DNA of 64,000 bases, from contig JBAQPU010000037.1 in NCBI GenBank assembly GCA_049306095.1, positions 3,002 through 67,001 on the forward strand. The letters are read 5' to 3'. Both the position numbers and the translations under genes were made by a program. The stretch is from UBA2336 sp049306095. GTDB lineage: Bacteria; Bacteroidota; Bacteroidia; Cytophagales; Cyclobacteriaceae. How positions within the stretch are numbered: position 1 is the first letter of the stretch; each line of letters begins with the position of its first letter. The notes beneath the pieces are model-generated. The model ran no database searches and had not been told where the DNA came from. It saw only the letters and a program-made list of their open reading frames with translations. This document shows positions 44,089 through 53,429 of this stretch, piece by piece.

Positions 44089-45728
44089 TTTTTATTGCTT
44101 ACGGGAAGATTGCTCTTTGGTTCGTTTTCTGAATACACAATCATGTCGTTGATCCGGTATTCATAACCGGGGTCGGGGTTAATCCATTTCAATCGGATCG
44201 TGTGTTTACCTTCCTGCATTTGATAGTTCCACGATGGTTCAAGTCTGCGGGCTGTGTTCATCATAGGTAACGACAGCGTATCGGTAACAACATCATCGGT
44301 ATAAACCAACATCCTGGCCACATAGGTGTCGTTCAGTTCTGCAAGGCCTAATGGTTCTGATCCATAGGTCCTTTTAGAAATCCGGTCGATATAATTCGGA
44401 TCTATCTTCGACCTTTTGGCCATGTTTCCGTACAGCAGGTATCCATTGCCGGTAAATTCAAAAGATATTTCATCCGTAAACGACTGGTCAATTTTGCTAC
44501 GCTCAACAAGAAATGTTTTCTCAAAATTTTGTTCGAATGCGACTGGCTCAGGTTTCGTTAAGGGAATAGTTACTTCCTCACCCGCTGTTTTACCGCCTTG
44601 CAATTCAATCATTGCCATCGCATGCTTGAAACTCCACTCATAGGCTTTTGCCAGCGATACATCGGTGTTTTCAAAATTGTCATTTTCAATTTCCTTCAAC
44701 GGGTTAAGCCAGAAATCTGGAATATTATTATACCCCAGCATAACGCCTAACACACCACCAACGGTTGCGGGGTTACAGTCTGCATCCTGACCGCAACGTG
44801 CAGCAATGTCGACCGACTTTGTAAAATCACCTTGCCCGTACAACATGCCAATAGCTACATAGGCTGAGTTAATTTTTGCATCAATGTTAAATCCAAGGAA
44901 CGCACCTTTGGGGCATCCTATGTCGAGATTCCATTTCTTCTGCACTTCAAACCAGGTTTGTTTCCAGTCGTTGGGGAACTGCTTGTGCCAGGCAATAACA
45001 TCTGCAATGCAATCGTGAAATTTTGTTCCTGCTGGAATTGTTTTGATCGCCTGCTCAACTATATACACCGGATCATCTGATACGAAAGCAAGTGAGTACA
45101 TGGCTGAAACAAACACTCCGCCATACCAGCCATCTCCGCTGTTCATGATGTGACCCACCCTATCGGCCACATCGGTTGCGGCATTTACCATGCCGGGCGT
45201 CATAAACCCTATGAAATCTGCTTCAATCTGAAAATCGATATCATCGGCATGAGGATTATTTTTCCAATAGCCCGATGCCGGTGGCATGATTCCGTTTAAA
45301 ATATTGTAACGTGATGCCTGATTCGCATGTGCAAGGTGATACGCAGTGTTTGACCAATGGTGCGCTATTGAATCAGAGCTTGCATTCAGACCATGCTTTT
45401 CAAACGCTTTTACAAAATTGAGATCGGTATAAATATCATCGAACAAGCCGGGTTTTTTATCCCACCAATACTTCACGTAATGCTCGTTCCAGGGTATATT
45501 CATTTTATCGTCAATCAACGACCCATTGTATTTGAATTCTATAGGAGCGCCATATACCACACCAATGGTTTGACCGGCCCAACCACCCTTAATTTTATCT
45601 TGAAGCGCTTCCTTGGAAATTTTAAATGACCCGTCTGAGAGCACATCACTTCCTGCTTTTTCAGAACCACAAGCCGAAACCAGAAATGCTACTATTAAAA
45701 ATTGTATTGTTACCTTCATTCTCATCAC
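44085..45728 (-). CDS. ADP-ribosylglycohydrolase-family lipoprotein (copy 2)
   Basis: The 547-residue protein has lipobox FLVSAC (Cys 20). It is clearly paralogous to copy 1: shared GGWAGQTIG near 48, DDIYTDLNF at 97-105, HANQASRYNILNGIMPPASG near 133, NPHADDIDFQIEADF near 158 and CGQDADCNP at 312-320. The C-terminal beta domain is longer than in copy 1. Metal-binding Asp residues are kept, so hydrolase activity is plausible. The shared NPHADDIDFQIEADF segment is a good marker for this sub-branch. The 4-base overlaps with both neighbours imply strict co-translation of the three copies. Confidence 0.87.
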   Translation of the reverse strand: MMRMKVTIQFLIVAFLVSACGSEKAGSDVLSDGSFKISKEALQDKIKGGWAGQTIGVVYGAPIEFKYNGSLIDDKMNIPWNEHYVKYWWDKKPGLFDDIYTDLNFVKAFEKHGLNASSDSIAHHWSNTAYHLAHANQASRYNILNGIMPPASGYWKNNPHADDIDFQIEADFIGFMTPGMVNAATDVADRVGHIMNSGDGWYGGVFVSAMYSLAFVSDDPVYIVEQAIKTIPAGTKFHDCIADVIAWHKQFPNDWKQTWFEVQKKWNLDIGCPKGAFLGFNIDAKINSAYVAIGMLYGQGDFTKSVDIAARCGQDADCNPATVGGVLGVMLGYNNIPDFWLNPLKEIENDNFENTDVSLAKAYEWSFKHAMAMIELQGGKTAGEEVTIPLTKPEPVAFEQNFEKTFLVERSKIDQSFTDEISFEFTGNGYLLYGNMAKRSKIDPNYIDRISKRTYGSEPLGLAELNDTYVARMLVYTDDVVTDTLSLPMMNTARRLEPSWNYQMQEGKHTIRLKWINPDPGYEYRINDMIVYSENEPKSNLPVSNKK

Positions 45729-47725
45729 TTTCCATTTGCTTTGTAAACACTTAATTCACTGATGGATGTAAATCCAGAAACTTTTTTGGTGTATTTATTC
45801 CAATGATCCTGAATGGCAGCATCGCCAATGATGCGGATGGCTTTTGTCTTCACGGGCACAAAACTGATGACGTACTCCACAAAATGTGGCTGAAAGAAAA
45901 CAATATCTGTTTTGGGTAAGGGCGGGTTGATCAAGGTTTTTTCAGCAGACACCCACTTTCCTTCTGAATTTTTGTATTGAACGTTCAACGAAGTAAACCA
46001 TCCGCCAAACTCTTCCATACCACCTGTAAAAAAGCCCAGCATGTCTATGGTTTGTTCGTCTTTCCACTCATATCCATAATAATCAACCTTCGGTATTTTT
46101 GCTTTTGCAGCAAGACTGTAGAACACAGAACCAGTGCCATTAAACTTACCATCGCGCAGAACAGGATCTGGTGTTGTAGCATACATGGATTTCCCAAACG
46201 TTACCCAGGCTGAATCAATAACTCCCCAATTCAACTGATTTACATTTGACAGCACACTTGTAGCAGTGGAAGCAATGTTTTCAGTTCGTACGAGCAGTTC
46301 AAAATCCTTCTTCAGATTTTTTTTGCCGTTGTCAAGTTGTACCGTGATGTTATATTTACCAGGTGTTGTTGGTATTCCTGTTAATTTTCCTTTATCGAAA
46401 GTGATTCCCTCCGGAAGTTTTCCGCCAACAAGATTCCAGTTATATTTTTTGTTGGCATCGCTGTAAAAGACAAAGTCGACAGGTTTATTAACTTCCATTC
46501 TTGGTGCCGGCCCAACATAAAATTCTACCGGCACATCAAAAGTAGCTGAGGTGTTAATCGTTATTTTTTCTGCACCAGCCTTACCAGAAATCTTTCCACC
46601 TTCAGACAGAATAAGGTCAAGAGCAACTTTTAGTGTGCGATCAATCATATCCTGAATACTCGCATCCGGTAACTCATGACGCGTGATGTTGATGTAGGTG
46701 TCGTTAAAGGGTTTTGTCCATCCTTCAATTGGCAAATACAGATTTGCTGGCAAGCCCTTAAATCCGTAAACAATTCCCAATAACCCGGCAACGGTGGCCG
46801 CCTGGTTGTCGGCATCAAAACCCATTGCACATGAAAGGTCAAGCGTGCGTTGAAAATCTCCGTTACCATATAGTATCGCCAGTATTCCGCAAGCGCCATT
46901 CAGGTTTGCATTCCAGATTGTTTTTGTCAGGTCAGGCTCATTGATATAATATTTCTCAGCCAATTCCTTCCAGGCATCCTGCCACTTGTTGGGATACTTT
47001 TGATGAAGCGCAATCATGTCGCGTACCGTTTGCGCATATCTCCCATTCACCGGAAGTTCTTTCAATCCAATATCAATCAGCTTTCGAACATCCTTTTCAA
47101 AAAATGCTGCGGCATACATTGCCCCATAATGAACCGTAGGTTCGGCACCCCATTCATCGCTGGTAATCAATGCAGCCCAATCAGATTTCTGTGCTGCATA
47201 TTTTATCATACCCGGGGCAGTGTAAGCCCAAATTTCATTGATCAACTGCGGGTCGATTTGAAACCAGTGTGGGTTAATATTTTTGTCGCCTGTAAACGGA
47301 GGTGTATATCCGAAATGCATGAGCCCCAATGCCCCGCGATTCGCGAGCCACACACGATCGCGGATGTGATACATCCATGCCTCACGCATTTGTTCATACG
47401 TTGGTTCGTATCCAAACTTTTCCATTGTGAGCAGGTACATGTACTCAACATCTGTATCATCATCAGAAAAAGCGCCTTTATATTGCTTAAGCTTGTCGAG
47501 GTTTTTTGTGTAACCGTAAGGCCACTTACTTTCATCGCCCGGTGCGTTTACGTATTTATTTTCATGCGGAAGTCCGTAGATATTTCCAATCATTTGTCCG
47601 ATCCAGGCTCCTGCTATCTTATCGCGCAATTCAGATTTTGAAATAACTCGCGTTTTTTGCCCACTAACAGTCTGGACAGCAAAGAATATTACCAGAACAA
47701 TCGCTATTAAGGATTTACACTTCAT
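45725..47725 (-). CDS. ADP-ribosylglycohydrolase-family exported protein with Ig-like and carbohydrate-binding-like domains (copy 3)
   Basis: The 666-residue protein has a cleavable signal (VQTVSGQ, cut near residue 22) and no lipobox, so it is probably periplasmic or secreted. Its DraG/ARH domain (about 28-375) keeps the canonical first metal motif SDDDTDVEY (87-95) and has FDADNQAATVAG at 303-314. A putative Ig-like domain follows (about 415-480, YNWNLVGGKLPEGITFDKG). The last 150 residues look like a discoidin/carbohydrate-binding module. The family cuts ribosyl linkages. The canonical motif suggests this is the copy most likely to have classical activity. It lies directly after susD, with no gap. 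Confidence 0.87.
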   Translation of the reverse strand: MKCKSLIAIVLVIFFAVQTVSGQKTRVISKSELRDKIAGAWIGQMIGNIYGLPHENKYVNAPGDESKWPYGYTKNLDKLKQYKGAFSDDDTDVEYMYLLTMEKFGYEPTYEQMREAWMYHIRDRVWLANRGALGLMHFGYTPPFTGDKNINPHWFQIDPQLINEIWAYTAPGMIKYAAQKSDWAALITSDEWGAEPTVHYGAMYAAAFFEKDVRKLIDIGLKELPVNGRYAQTVRDMIALHQKYPNKWQDAWKELAEKYYINEPDLTKTIWNANLNGACGILAILYGNGDFQRTLDLSCAMGFDADNQAATVAGLLGIVYGFKGLPANLYLPIEGWTKPFNDTYINITRHELPDASIQDMIDRTLKVALDLILSEGGKISGKAGAEKITINTSATFDVPVEFYVGPAPRMEVNKPVDFVFYSDANKKYNWNLVGGKLPEGITFDKGKLTGIPTTPGKYNITVQLDNGKKNLKKDFELLVRTENIASTATSVLSNVNQLNWGVIDSAWVTFGKSMYATTPDPVLRDGKFNGTGSVFYSLAAKAKIPKVDYYGYEWKDEQTIDMLGFFTGGMEEFGGWFTSLNVQYKNSEGKWVSAEKTLINPPLPKTDIVFFQPHFVEYVISFVPVKTKAIRIIGDAAIQDHWNKYTKKVSGFTSISELSVYKANGK

Positions 47726-49240
47726 TTAATCAGGGTTTTGAACCAGGTTCGGATTTGATGTTAACGCACTTGCAGGTATTGGAAATAATTTCTTGTTAGG
47801 GCCTGAAGCAGGTTTTTCCCACCATGAATTTCCCCAAACTCCAAAACGTATTTGATCTTGCCGTCTATGACCTTCCCATGCAAACTCACGACCGAGCTCG
47901 TCTAATAATTCGGCATCAGTTATGTCTCCAAGAGTATAGGGAGCAAGCCCGGCCCGGGTTCTGATTTTCTGAAGGTCAGGATCACTGATAAAGTCACTAA
48001 CAGAGCCACCTCCGCGATGCAATGCTTCCAACTTAGTGTACAGTACATCTGCATACCGGAAAAGAACAAAGTCATTCTCCATATCAACTACATCGTATTT
48101 AAGTCCTTCCTGATATTCATACTTGGCGCAGCGAACTCCTTCCCATTTCTTTCTGGCCTGATAGTTAACGATCGTAGGTGAGTAAATAAAATTTTCACCA
48201 CCTACAATGATCGGGGCTCCGCTCTTGTCATACTGTTGACCGAACAGAAATGAGTTTCTCCTAATATCATTTGCTTCATACCGGTTAAAAGCTTCTTCAG
48301 GCATGATAAATCCATCCCATGGTTTTTCGGCCATGTTAAAAGTTGGCATACTGGCTTCATTTAGGGTGAGGTGCGCCCAATAGAAATGTTCATCAGTAAG
48401 TTGCGAGTGAAAAGGAATTACAAATATGTTCTCGGTTGAATTCTCGTTGTGTACTGCAAAATTTGTAAAGTAATTGTCCTCAATTTCATACGCGTTTAGA
48501 GCTATGATGTTATCACAGGCAGCTACTGCTTCAGCATATTTATCCTGCCCTATCCATTCCTCAGCATTCAAATACATTTTAGCCAAAAGCATGTATGCCA
48601 TCGGTTTTGTAACTCTGCCGTAGTACTCAGGTGTTGGCAATTCCTGAAGCTCATCAATGTTCTCCTCTATCTCTTGAATGATGAAATCATAAATAAACTG
48701 TCGGTTTTTTTGCTCAGGCAATTCAGAACTCCCATACACAATCGAGAATGGAATATTTCCCCAGTAATCTAGAGCCCAATAGTAATAGAAGGCACGTAAT
48801 ATCCTGATCTCAGCCAGAACTCTTTCCTTATTATCAAATTGAACAGGCGCGATCACTAACAATATCTCGTTGCAGGATGATATGCCTTCAAAAACCATAT
48901 CCCAAGACTTTGTAAGAATTTTATTGGTTGCTGTGGTGCTTCCAAGTGTATGTTTGTCGATCACCTGCCACCGATCTCCCTCCTTCCATTCGTTGTTATC
49001 CTTTGCAGGTATAGCCATTTCATCAGAAGCATTTTGGCCCAGCGACCAAAGGCGTTGCTCTTCAGGATAAGGCTGGAGGCCGATATACGCACGACCAGCA
49101 TAAGCAATAATATCTTTTTCACTGCTAAAGAAATTTTCAACGGGAATTTCTGAGTACACAGTTTCAGAAAGATCAAAACAGGAAATTGTCATGAACATCA
49201 ATGCAATTGCCAGTGTATATTTTAATATGTGATTTTTCAT
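47726..49240 (-). CDS. SusD/RagB-family nutrient-binding lipoprotein
   Basis: The 504-residue surface lipoprotein (lipobox FMTISC, Cys about 21) forms the lid and ligand-binding subunit of a SusCD importer. It shows the typical SusD start (VYSEIPVENFFSSEKDIIAY), TPR helices in the first half (ILRAFYYYWALDYWGNIPFS), and the C-terminal RagB/SusD region with DFVLFRYADVLYTKLEALHR and EFAWEGHRRQDQIRFGVWGN. The length is normal. It is encoded between susC and the hydrolases, 12 bases after susC. Confidence 0.94.
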   Translation of the reverse strand: MKNHILKYTLAIALMFMTISCFDLSETVYSEIPVENFFSSEKDIIAYAGRAYIGLQPYPEEQRLWSLGQNASDEMAIPAKDNNEWKEGDRWQVIDKHTLGSTTATNKILTKSWDMVFEGISSCNEILLVIAPVQFDNKERVLAEIRILRAFYYYWALDYWGNIPFSIVYGSSELPEQKNRQFIYDFIIQEIEENIDELQELPTPEYYGRVTKPMAYMLLAKMYLNAEEWIGQDKYAEAVAACDNIIALNAYEIEDNYFTNFAVHNENSTENIFVIPFHSQLTDEHFYWAHLTLNEASMPTFNMAEKPWDGFIMPEEAFNRYEANDIRRNSFLFGQQYDKSGAPIIVGGENFIYSPTIVNYQARKKWEGVRCAKYEYQEGLKYDVVDMENDFVLFRYADVLYTKLEALHRGGGSVSDFISDPDLQKIRTRAGLAPYTLGDITDAELLDELGREFAWEGHRRQDQIRFGVWGNSWWEKPASGPNKKLFPIPASALTSNPNLVQNPD

Positions 49241-49252
49241 GATCTTCGTCCT

Positions 49253-52198
49253 TTAAAATGTTGCATTTACACCAAGGGTAATACTTGTTGTTCTTGGATA
49301 ATAGGATGCCCTGTCAATACCCGGCTCCAATCCGGAAAGGTTCACTTCCGGATCAATTCCTTTGTATCCCGTAATCCAAAAAACATTTTGAGCAGAGCCA
49401 AATACATTCAACCTGGATATATATTTTGAATCCAGATTAAAATTGTAACTCAGCGTAACGTTGTCGAGCTTAAGAAATGTTGCATCTTCAACATACTTCG
49501 ATGAGTAAACGATACCTCCCATAAATTCAGGATTTTCATATTGTGTATGAACAATGTTGGTGAGCCCCATACGTTGCCATGACTCATAATAAAGCCTGTA
49601 CAAATTCAATACCTTACCTCCAATTCCTGCCCGAAAGTTTACATTCAGGCTCCAGTTCTTATAAGTGAAATCATTACTCCAGCCTATTATGGCAAAAGGG
49701 TTTGCCTGGCCAATATCTTCCCATTTATCCTCACTCACCTGACCAATAGGGTTTTGATTTTTAAATACATCGTTGCCGCTTTCATCAACACCTAGCCAAA
49801 CCGGGCCATAAAAAGTTCCCAATGCTTCGCCCTCTTGAATTCGTTGAGTATAGGTCACGAGGATGCCAGAAGTAGTAGCCCATGGATAGGAGGTTCTTGG
49901 AAACTCATTATTTGATATTTTTTCCAGTATGTTTTTATTATGACTGGCAGTAAGTGTAGAATTCCACTGGAATACTCTTTTGTCGATCAAATTACTATTC
50001 AGCGTAATTTCAATTCCAGTGTTGCTGATTGTGCCTACATTGGTAAACAAGGTTTTATACAAGTAAGGCGGAACGGGAACGTCAAAAGTCCACAGCAGAT
50101 CTTCTGACTTCCTTTCATAAACCTCAATGCTTCCTTTAAGCCTCTGCCTTAGCACTGAGAAATCAATTCCAAAATTGAATTCTTTTTTCTTCTCCCACCG
50201 TAAGTCGGGATTTGGATTTTGTGCCGGTCCGTACGAATTAATCCATTCCTGATTATAGAATAAACTACCAACTCTTTCCAATAAAATAAGAGACTGATAA
50301 GGGGCAAAATCCTGATTACCGGTAACGCCATATCCAACGCGCAGTTTTAAATCGTTAACCCAGGAAACATTATCCTTAAAAAAATCTTCCTCTGTTAACC
50401 TCCAGCCCACACTTACTGCTGGGAACCATCCCCATTTATTATTGTCTCCAAATTTTGATGAACCTTCCCTTCTGATGGAGGCAGATGCCAGGTACTTCTC
50501 ATTATAGTTATAAGCGACTCTCCCAAATAAAGCTATGAGTGTACTGGATGACTTACCTGAGCCTATTTCACCCGAGCCTTCATAAAAGGCATATCCTGCA
50601 CCAATATTATTGTACAGAAAAACGTCAGTGTCAAACTTAGAATTTCCTATATAAGAACTGTTTTGTTCAAATTCCTGGAAAGAATATCCGGCCACGGCTT
50701 GCATATTGTGGCTGCCAAATGATGTTTCATAATTAAATACACTTTCAAACTGATTATTATTATTTCTACCGTTTGCTATTTCTGCTTCCCCCCTCCCCAA
50801 AGTAGTAGGGTAGTATCGAGATTTATAAGAATTTTCCTCCCACTCAGATCGTTGCGTTGAAATAAAATTATCCCAGGTAAGATTATCAATGATCTTCAGC
50901 GTTGCCCGTAAGTTCATGACGATATCATTGGTTTTGCCATCGCGCGTTCGCTCTTTGATCATAGCGACCGGATTGTAATATTCTAAACCTTGCTTGTAGG
51001 AATATCCGCCCGTGGTTGGGTCTGAGTCATCGTAAACCGGTTGAGTCGGATTTTGAATAAATGCCTGACGAAAAATATCATAGTTTGCAGGATTGTAGTT
51101 TCTAATATTATTTGTCAGATTAAAGTTTAGAGTCAATCTGTCGTTCAGAACTTTTTGCTGGATGTTTGTTTTAAACAGGAGTCGTTTTGATTCGTTTCCT
51201 AACAAAAGGCCCTGACCTATACTATGGGTTAGCGAGGTACGATGCGAGAACTTTTCTGTTCCGCCAGAAAGTGCAATATTCTGCTGATAACTAATCGGAG
51301 CATCGCGCGTTATCTCTTCAAACCAATCAGTTTCACTTCCAAATAGACTTCCAGATGCTAAATCAGGTCGGTAGGTTTCAACTGCATGCTTGAATTCTTT
51401 AGCATTTAAATTTTGAACTCCACGTGGTGCCACTTGCGTTGACACCTGTGCCGAATATTCAAAAGTTCCTTTTCCGGTTTTCGCTGCCTTTGTTGTAATG
51501 ATGATTACCCCATTGGTACCCCTTGTTCCGTAAATGGCTGCCGCAGAACCATCCTTTAATACATCAAAAGATTCAACATCCTGAAAATTTACATTCTTTA
51601 AATCAGCACCAATGACACCATCAATGATGATTAATGGACTCTGACCAGATGTAAGGGTATTTGCTCCGCGTAAAAGTATTTGATAACCAGCCATCGGGTC
51701 GGCACCATTTGGCTTTGTAATTGTTAGTCCGGCCACTTTTCCCTGAACCAGTCCCATAGGATCATTGAATGACCCTGTGTTAAAATCCTTCTCTTTAATT
51801 GATGATACTGCGCCAGTTACTTCCTTCTTGGTTGTAGTGCCATACCCAATCAACACCACTTCATCCAGAACAGTTGTTGATTCTTTCAATATAATATCAA
51901 TTGTTGTAGCTCCGGTAAAAGCTTGTTCAACGGTTTCATAACCTATAAAAGAAAATATCAGCGTTGACCCTTCGGGTACGCTTAATGTGTAGTTTCCGTC
52001 AGCATCGGCTATTACACCAATATTTGAACCCTTAACAGTGACACTCACACCCGGTATTCCTTCACCTGCCTGACTTTTAACAACGCCTTTTATGGCAACC
52101 TGTGCTGAGACTGTAATAGTCAGCAACATGATTACGCATATTAACTGGGTCCTTAAATTTCTTTTTGTTTGGTAAATGTTTCGCTTCATATCAATCAT
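49253..52198 (-). CDS. SusC/RagA-family TonB-dependent transporter
   Basis: The 981-residue outer-membrane transporter has a signal-like N-terminus and a carboxypeptidase-D-like regulatory domain (about 35-110, VKSQAGEGIPGVSVTVKGSN). The TonB-box/plug region follows (VLDEVVLIGYGTTTKKEVTG and the SusC signature LKDGSAAAIYGTRGTNGVII), then a 22-strand barrel ending in TTSITLGVNATF. Paired with SusD it imports ligands too large for porins. Here the likely cargo is a ribose-containing compound, inferred from neighbours. The start is ATG 52198 or 52189; both lie at the rbsK stop, with a 4-base overlap for the first. Confidence 0.95.
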   Translation of the reverse strand: MIDMKRNIYQTKRNLRTQLICVIMLLTITVSAQVAIKGVVKSQAGEGIPGVSVTVKGSNIGVIADADGNYTLSVPEGSTLIFSFIGYETVEQAFTGATTIDIILKESTTVLDEVVLIGYGTTTKKEVTGAVSSIKEKDFNTGSFNDPMGLVQGKVAGLTITKPNGADPMAGYQILLRGANTLTSGQSPLIIIDGVIGADLKNVNFQDVESFDVLKDGSAAAIYGTRGTNGVIIITTKAAKTGKGTFEYSAQVSTQVAPRGVQNLNAKEFKHAVETYRPDLASGSLFGSETDWFEEITRDAPISYQQNIALSGGTEKFSHRTSLTHSIGQGLLLGNESKRLLFKTNIQQKVLNDRLTLNFNLTNNIRNYNPANYDIFRQAFIQNPTQPVYDDSDPTTGGYSYKQGLEYYNPVAMIKERTRDGKTNDIVMNLRATLKIIDNLTWDNFISTQRSEWEENSYKSRYYPTTLGRGEAEIANGRNNNNQFESVFNYETSFGSHNMQAVAGYSFQEFEQNSSYIGNSKFDTDVFLYNNIGAGYAFYEGSGEIGSGKSSSTLIALFGRVAYNYNEKYLASASIRREGSSKFGDNNKWGWFPAVSVGWRLTEEDFFKDNVSWVNDLKLRVGYGVTGNQDFAPYQSLILLERVGSLFYNQEWINSYGPAQNPNPDLRWEKKKEFNFGIDFSVLRQRLKGSIEVYERKSEDLLWTFDVPVPPYLYKTLFTNVGTISNTGIEITLNSNLIDKRVFQWNSTLTASHNKNILEKISNNEFPRTSYPWATTSGILVTYTQRIQEGEALGTFYGPVWLGVDESGNDVFKNQNPIGQVSEDKWEDIGQANPFAIIGWSNDFTYKNWSLNVNFRAGIGGKVLNLYRLYYESWQRMGLTNIVHTQYENPEFMGGIVYSSKYVEDATFLKLDNVTLSYNFNLDSKYISRLNVFGSAQNVFWITGYKGIDPEVNLSGLEPGIDRASYYPRTTSITLGVNATF

Positions 52199-53115
52199 CC
52201 GTTTTCTACATCTAATAATGCCAATTCATTTTTAAAAGGAATGGATGACTGAGCACCCATTCGCGTAACTGTAATAGCAGCAACCCGGGTTGCACCTATA
52301 ACAGCCTCCTTTATTGTCTTACCTTCTGCGAGACCAACACAAAATGCACCACTGAAGGAATCACCTGCAGCAGTTGTATCTATAGCAACTACCTTTGTAG
52401 CATCCACGGTATAGTATTGGTCTTTCTCTTTTACGAATGCACCTTGTGCACCCATCGTAATCACTACGTTATCAACTCCTTTATCACTAATAATATCAGC
52501 GGCCTTTCGGGCGCTTGCCCAATCCGTAACCTTTATTCCTGAAAGCATTTCTGCTTCGTGCTCATTAGGCGTTATCACATACAAGCATTTCAAAAGTTTT
52601 TCTGATAACGTTCTGGCAGGAGCAGGATTCAAAATTACAGGGATGCCCTTTTTGTTGGCGAGATCAGCGGCATACTCAACAGTTTCAATTGGTATTTCCA
52701 ATTGCATGAGCACAAAATTACCGCTCTCAATTTCTGCTTTAGCACTTTCGATATCAGCTGGTGATAAACTTCCATTTGCTCCGGAAGCAACCACAATACA
52801 GTTCTCACCGTGAGAGTCAACCGTGATCAATGCAACACCTGACGGGTTTTTGGCATCGGAAAAAATATAGTCGGTATTGATGCCTTCAGAATTATAAAGT
52901 TCAACCGACTGCTTTCCGAAAACATCATTACCTGTTTTTGAAATAAATGTGACATTTGCGCCCTGGCGCGCAGCGGTTACAGCCTGGTTTGCGCCTTTAC
53001 CTCCGGCATTCATCAGGAATGTTCCACCCAAAACAGTTTCACCGGGTGTAGGAAGTCGATCGGTCTTTATAACCATATCAGTATTACAACTTCCGATTAC
53101 AATGATCTTTTTCAT
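52195..53115 (-). CDS. rbsK: Ribokinase
   Basis: RbsK phosphorylates D-ribose to ribose-5-phosphate with ATP, feeding the pentose-phosphate pathway and nucleotide synthesis. The 306-residue PfkB-family enzyme has the ribose-binding N-terminus GSCNTDMVIKTDRLPTPGE, the di-Gly motif NAGGKGANQA (36-45), and the anion hole and catalytic Asp in DTTAAGD (246-252), as in true ribokinases. It is the first gene of the operon and the only cytoplasmic enzyme in it, which makes ribose the probable end product of the extracytoplasmic steps. No rbsD and no LacI/RbsR-type regulator lie in the window. Confidence 0.93.
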   Translation of the reverse strand: MKKIIVIGSCNTDMVIKTDRLPTPGETVLGGTFLMNAGGKGANQAVTAARQGANVTFISKTGNDVFGKQSVELYNSEGINTDYIFSDAKNPSGVALITVDSHGENCIVVASGANGSLSPADIESAKAEIESGNFVLMQLEIPIETVEYAADLANKKGIPVILNPAPARTLSEKLLKCLYVITPNEHEAEMLSGIKVTDWASARKAADIISDKGVDNVVITMGAQGAFVKEKDQYYTVDATKVVAIDTTAAGDSFSGAFCVGLAEGKTIKEAVIGATRVAAITVTRMGAQSSIPFKNELALLDVENG

Positions 53116-53134
53116 AACTCGAGGATAGGTATTC

Positions 53135-53142
53135 CAAACCTA
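53135..53142 (-). promoter_or_regulatory. Candidate -7 box of the ribose-type operon
   Basis: The minus strand reads TAGGTTTG, matching TAnnTTTG, 19 bases upstream of the rbsK ATG. It lies within the inverted repeat ATAGGT-N7-ACCTAT (53125-53143), so a repressor could bind there. No -33 element is visible. Confidence 0.4.
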
Positions 53143-53195
53143 TGCACTTCAAACGATTGAATTCTTATAAAAATGTACCTATATAATAATTATAA

Positions 53196-53221
53196 AACAT
53201 GATAAATATTTGTAACATGTT
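53196..53221. promoter_or_regulatory. Inverted repeat, possible operator upstream of rbsK
   Basis: AACATG (53196-53201) and CATGTT (53216-53221) are 6-base inverted arms separated by 14 bases, about 80 bases upstream of the rbsK start in AT-rich DNA. The arms are short, so chance is possible. Confidence 0.3.
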
Positions 53222-53365
53222 GATTATATAGCATTTAGATATAGTAAAAATAAAGAAATTGAGTATATACACATTACAAGCACATAGGGCTCTTGAATCT
53301 GTCAAAATTGAGTGAGGGGGAATGGGAAAGACTAGAATCAACCTGGGATTCCAGCAATAAAGAGG

Positions 53366-53395
53366 GGGTTAAAAACTAAAGACTGCAAAATGCAG
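53366..53395 (-). terminator. Possible terminator after citF
   Basis: On the minus strand the stem CTGCA / TGCAG with a 3-base loop is followed by TTTAGTTTTTAA, 35 bases beyond the citF stop. The stem is short and the T-tract interrupted. Confidence 0.4.
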
Positions 53396-53429
53396 CCTCC
53401 AGTATCATTTAATAGCCGTTCAGGTAATA

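Larger units (their letters stand above)
53116..53429. other. AT-rich gene-free region between rbsK and citF
   Basis: This 314-base gap holds no credible coding frame. It contains a possible rbsK promoter and inverted repeats near the rbsK side, and a terminator-like hairpin near the citF side, described separately. Being the only long gap upstream of the nine-gene operon, it should contain its promoter and operator. Confidence 0.7.

Noticed and set aside
47000..47641. 213-codon plus-strand frame
   Set aside because: It is antisense to the ADP-ribosylglycohydrolase-like gene, Cys/His-rich with no domain, and lacks a promoter; a codon-bias shadow.
38358..53115. Classical polysaccharide-utilisation locus for a plant or host glycan
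   Set aside because: No glycoside hydrolase, polysaccharide lyase, sulfatase or hybrid two-component regulator is present; the enzyme set fits ribose-containing substrates better.
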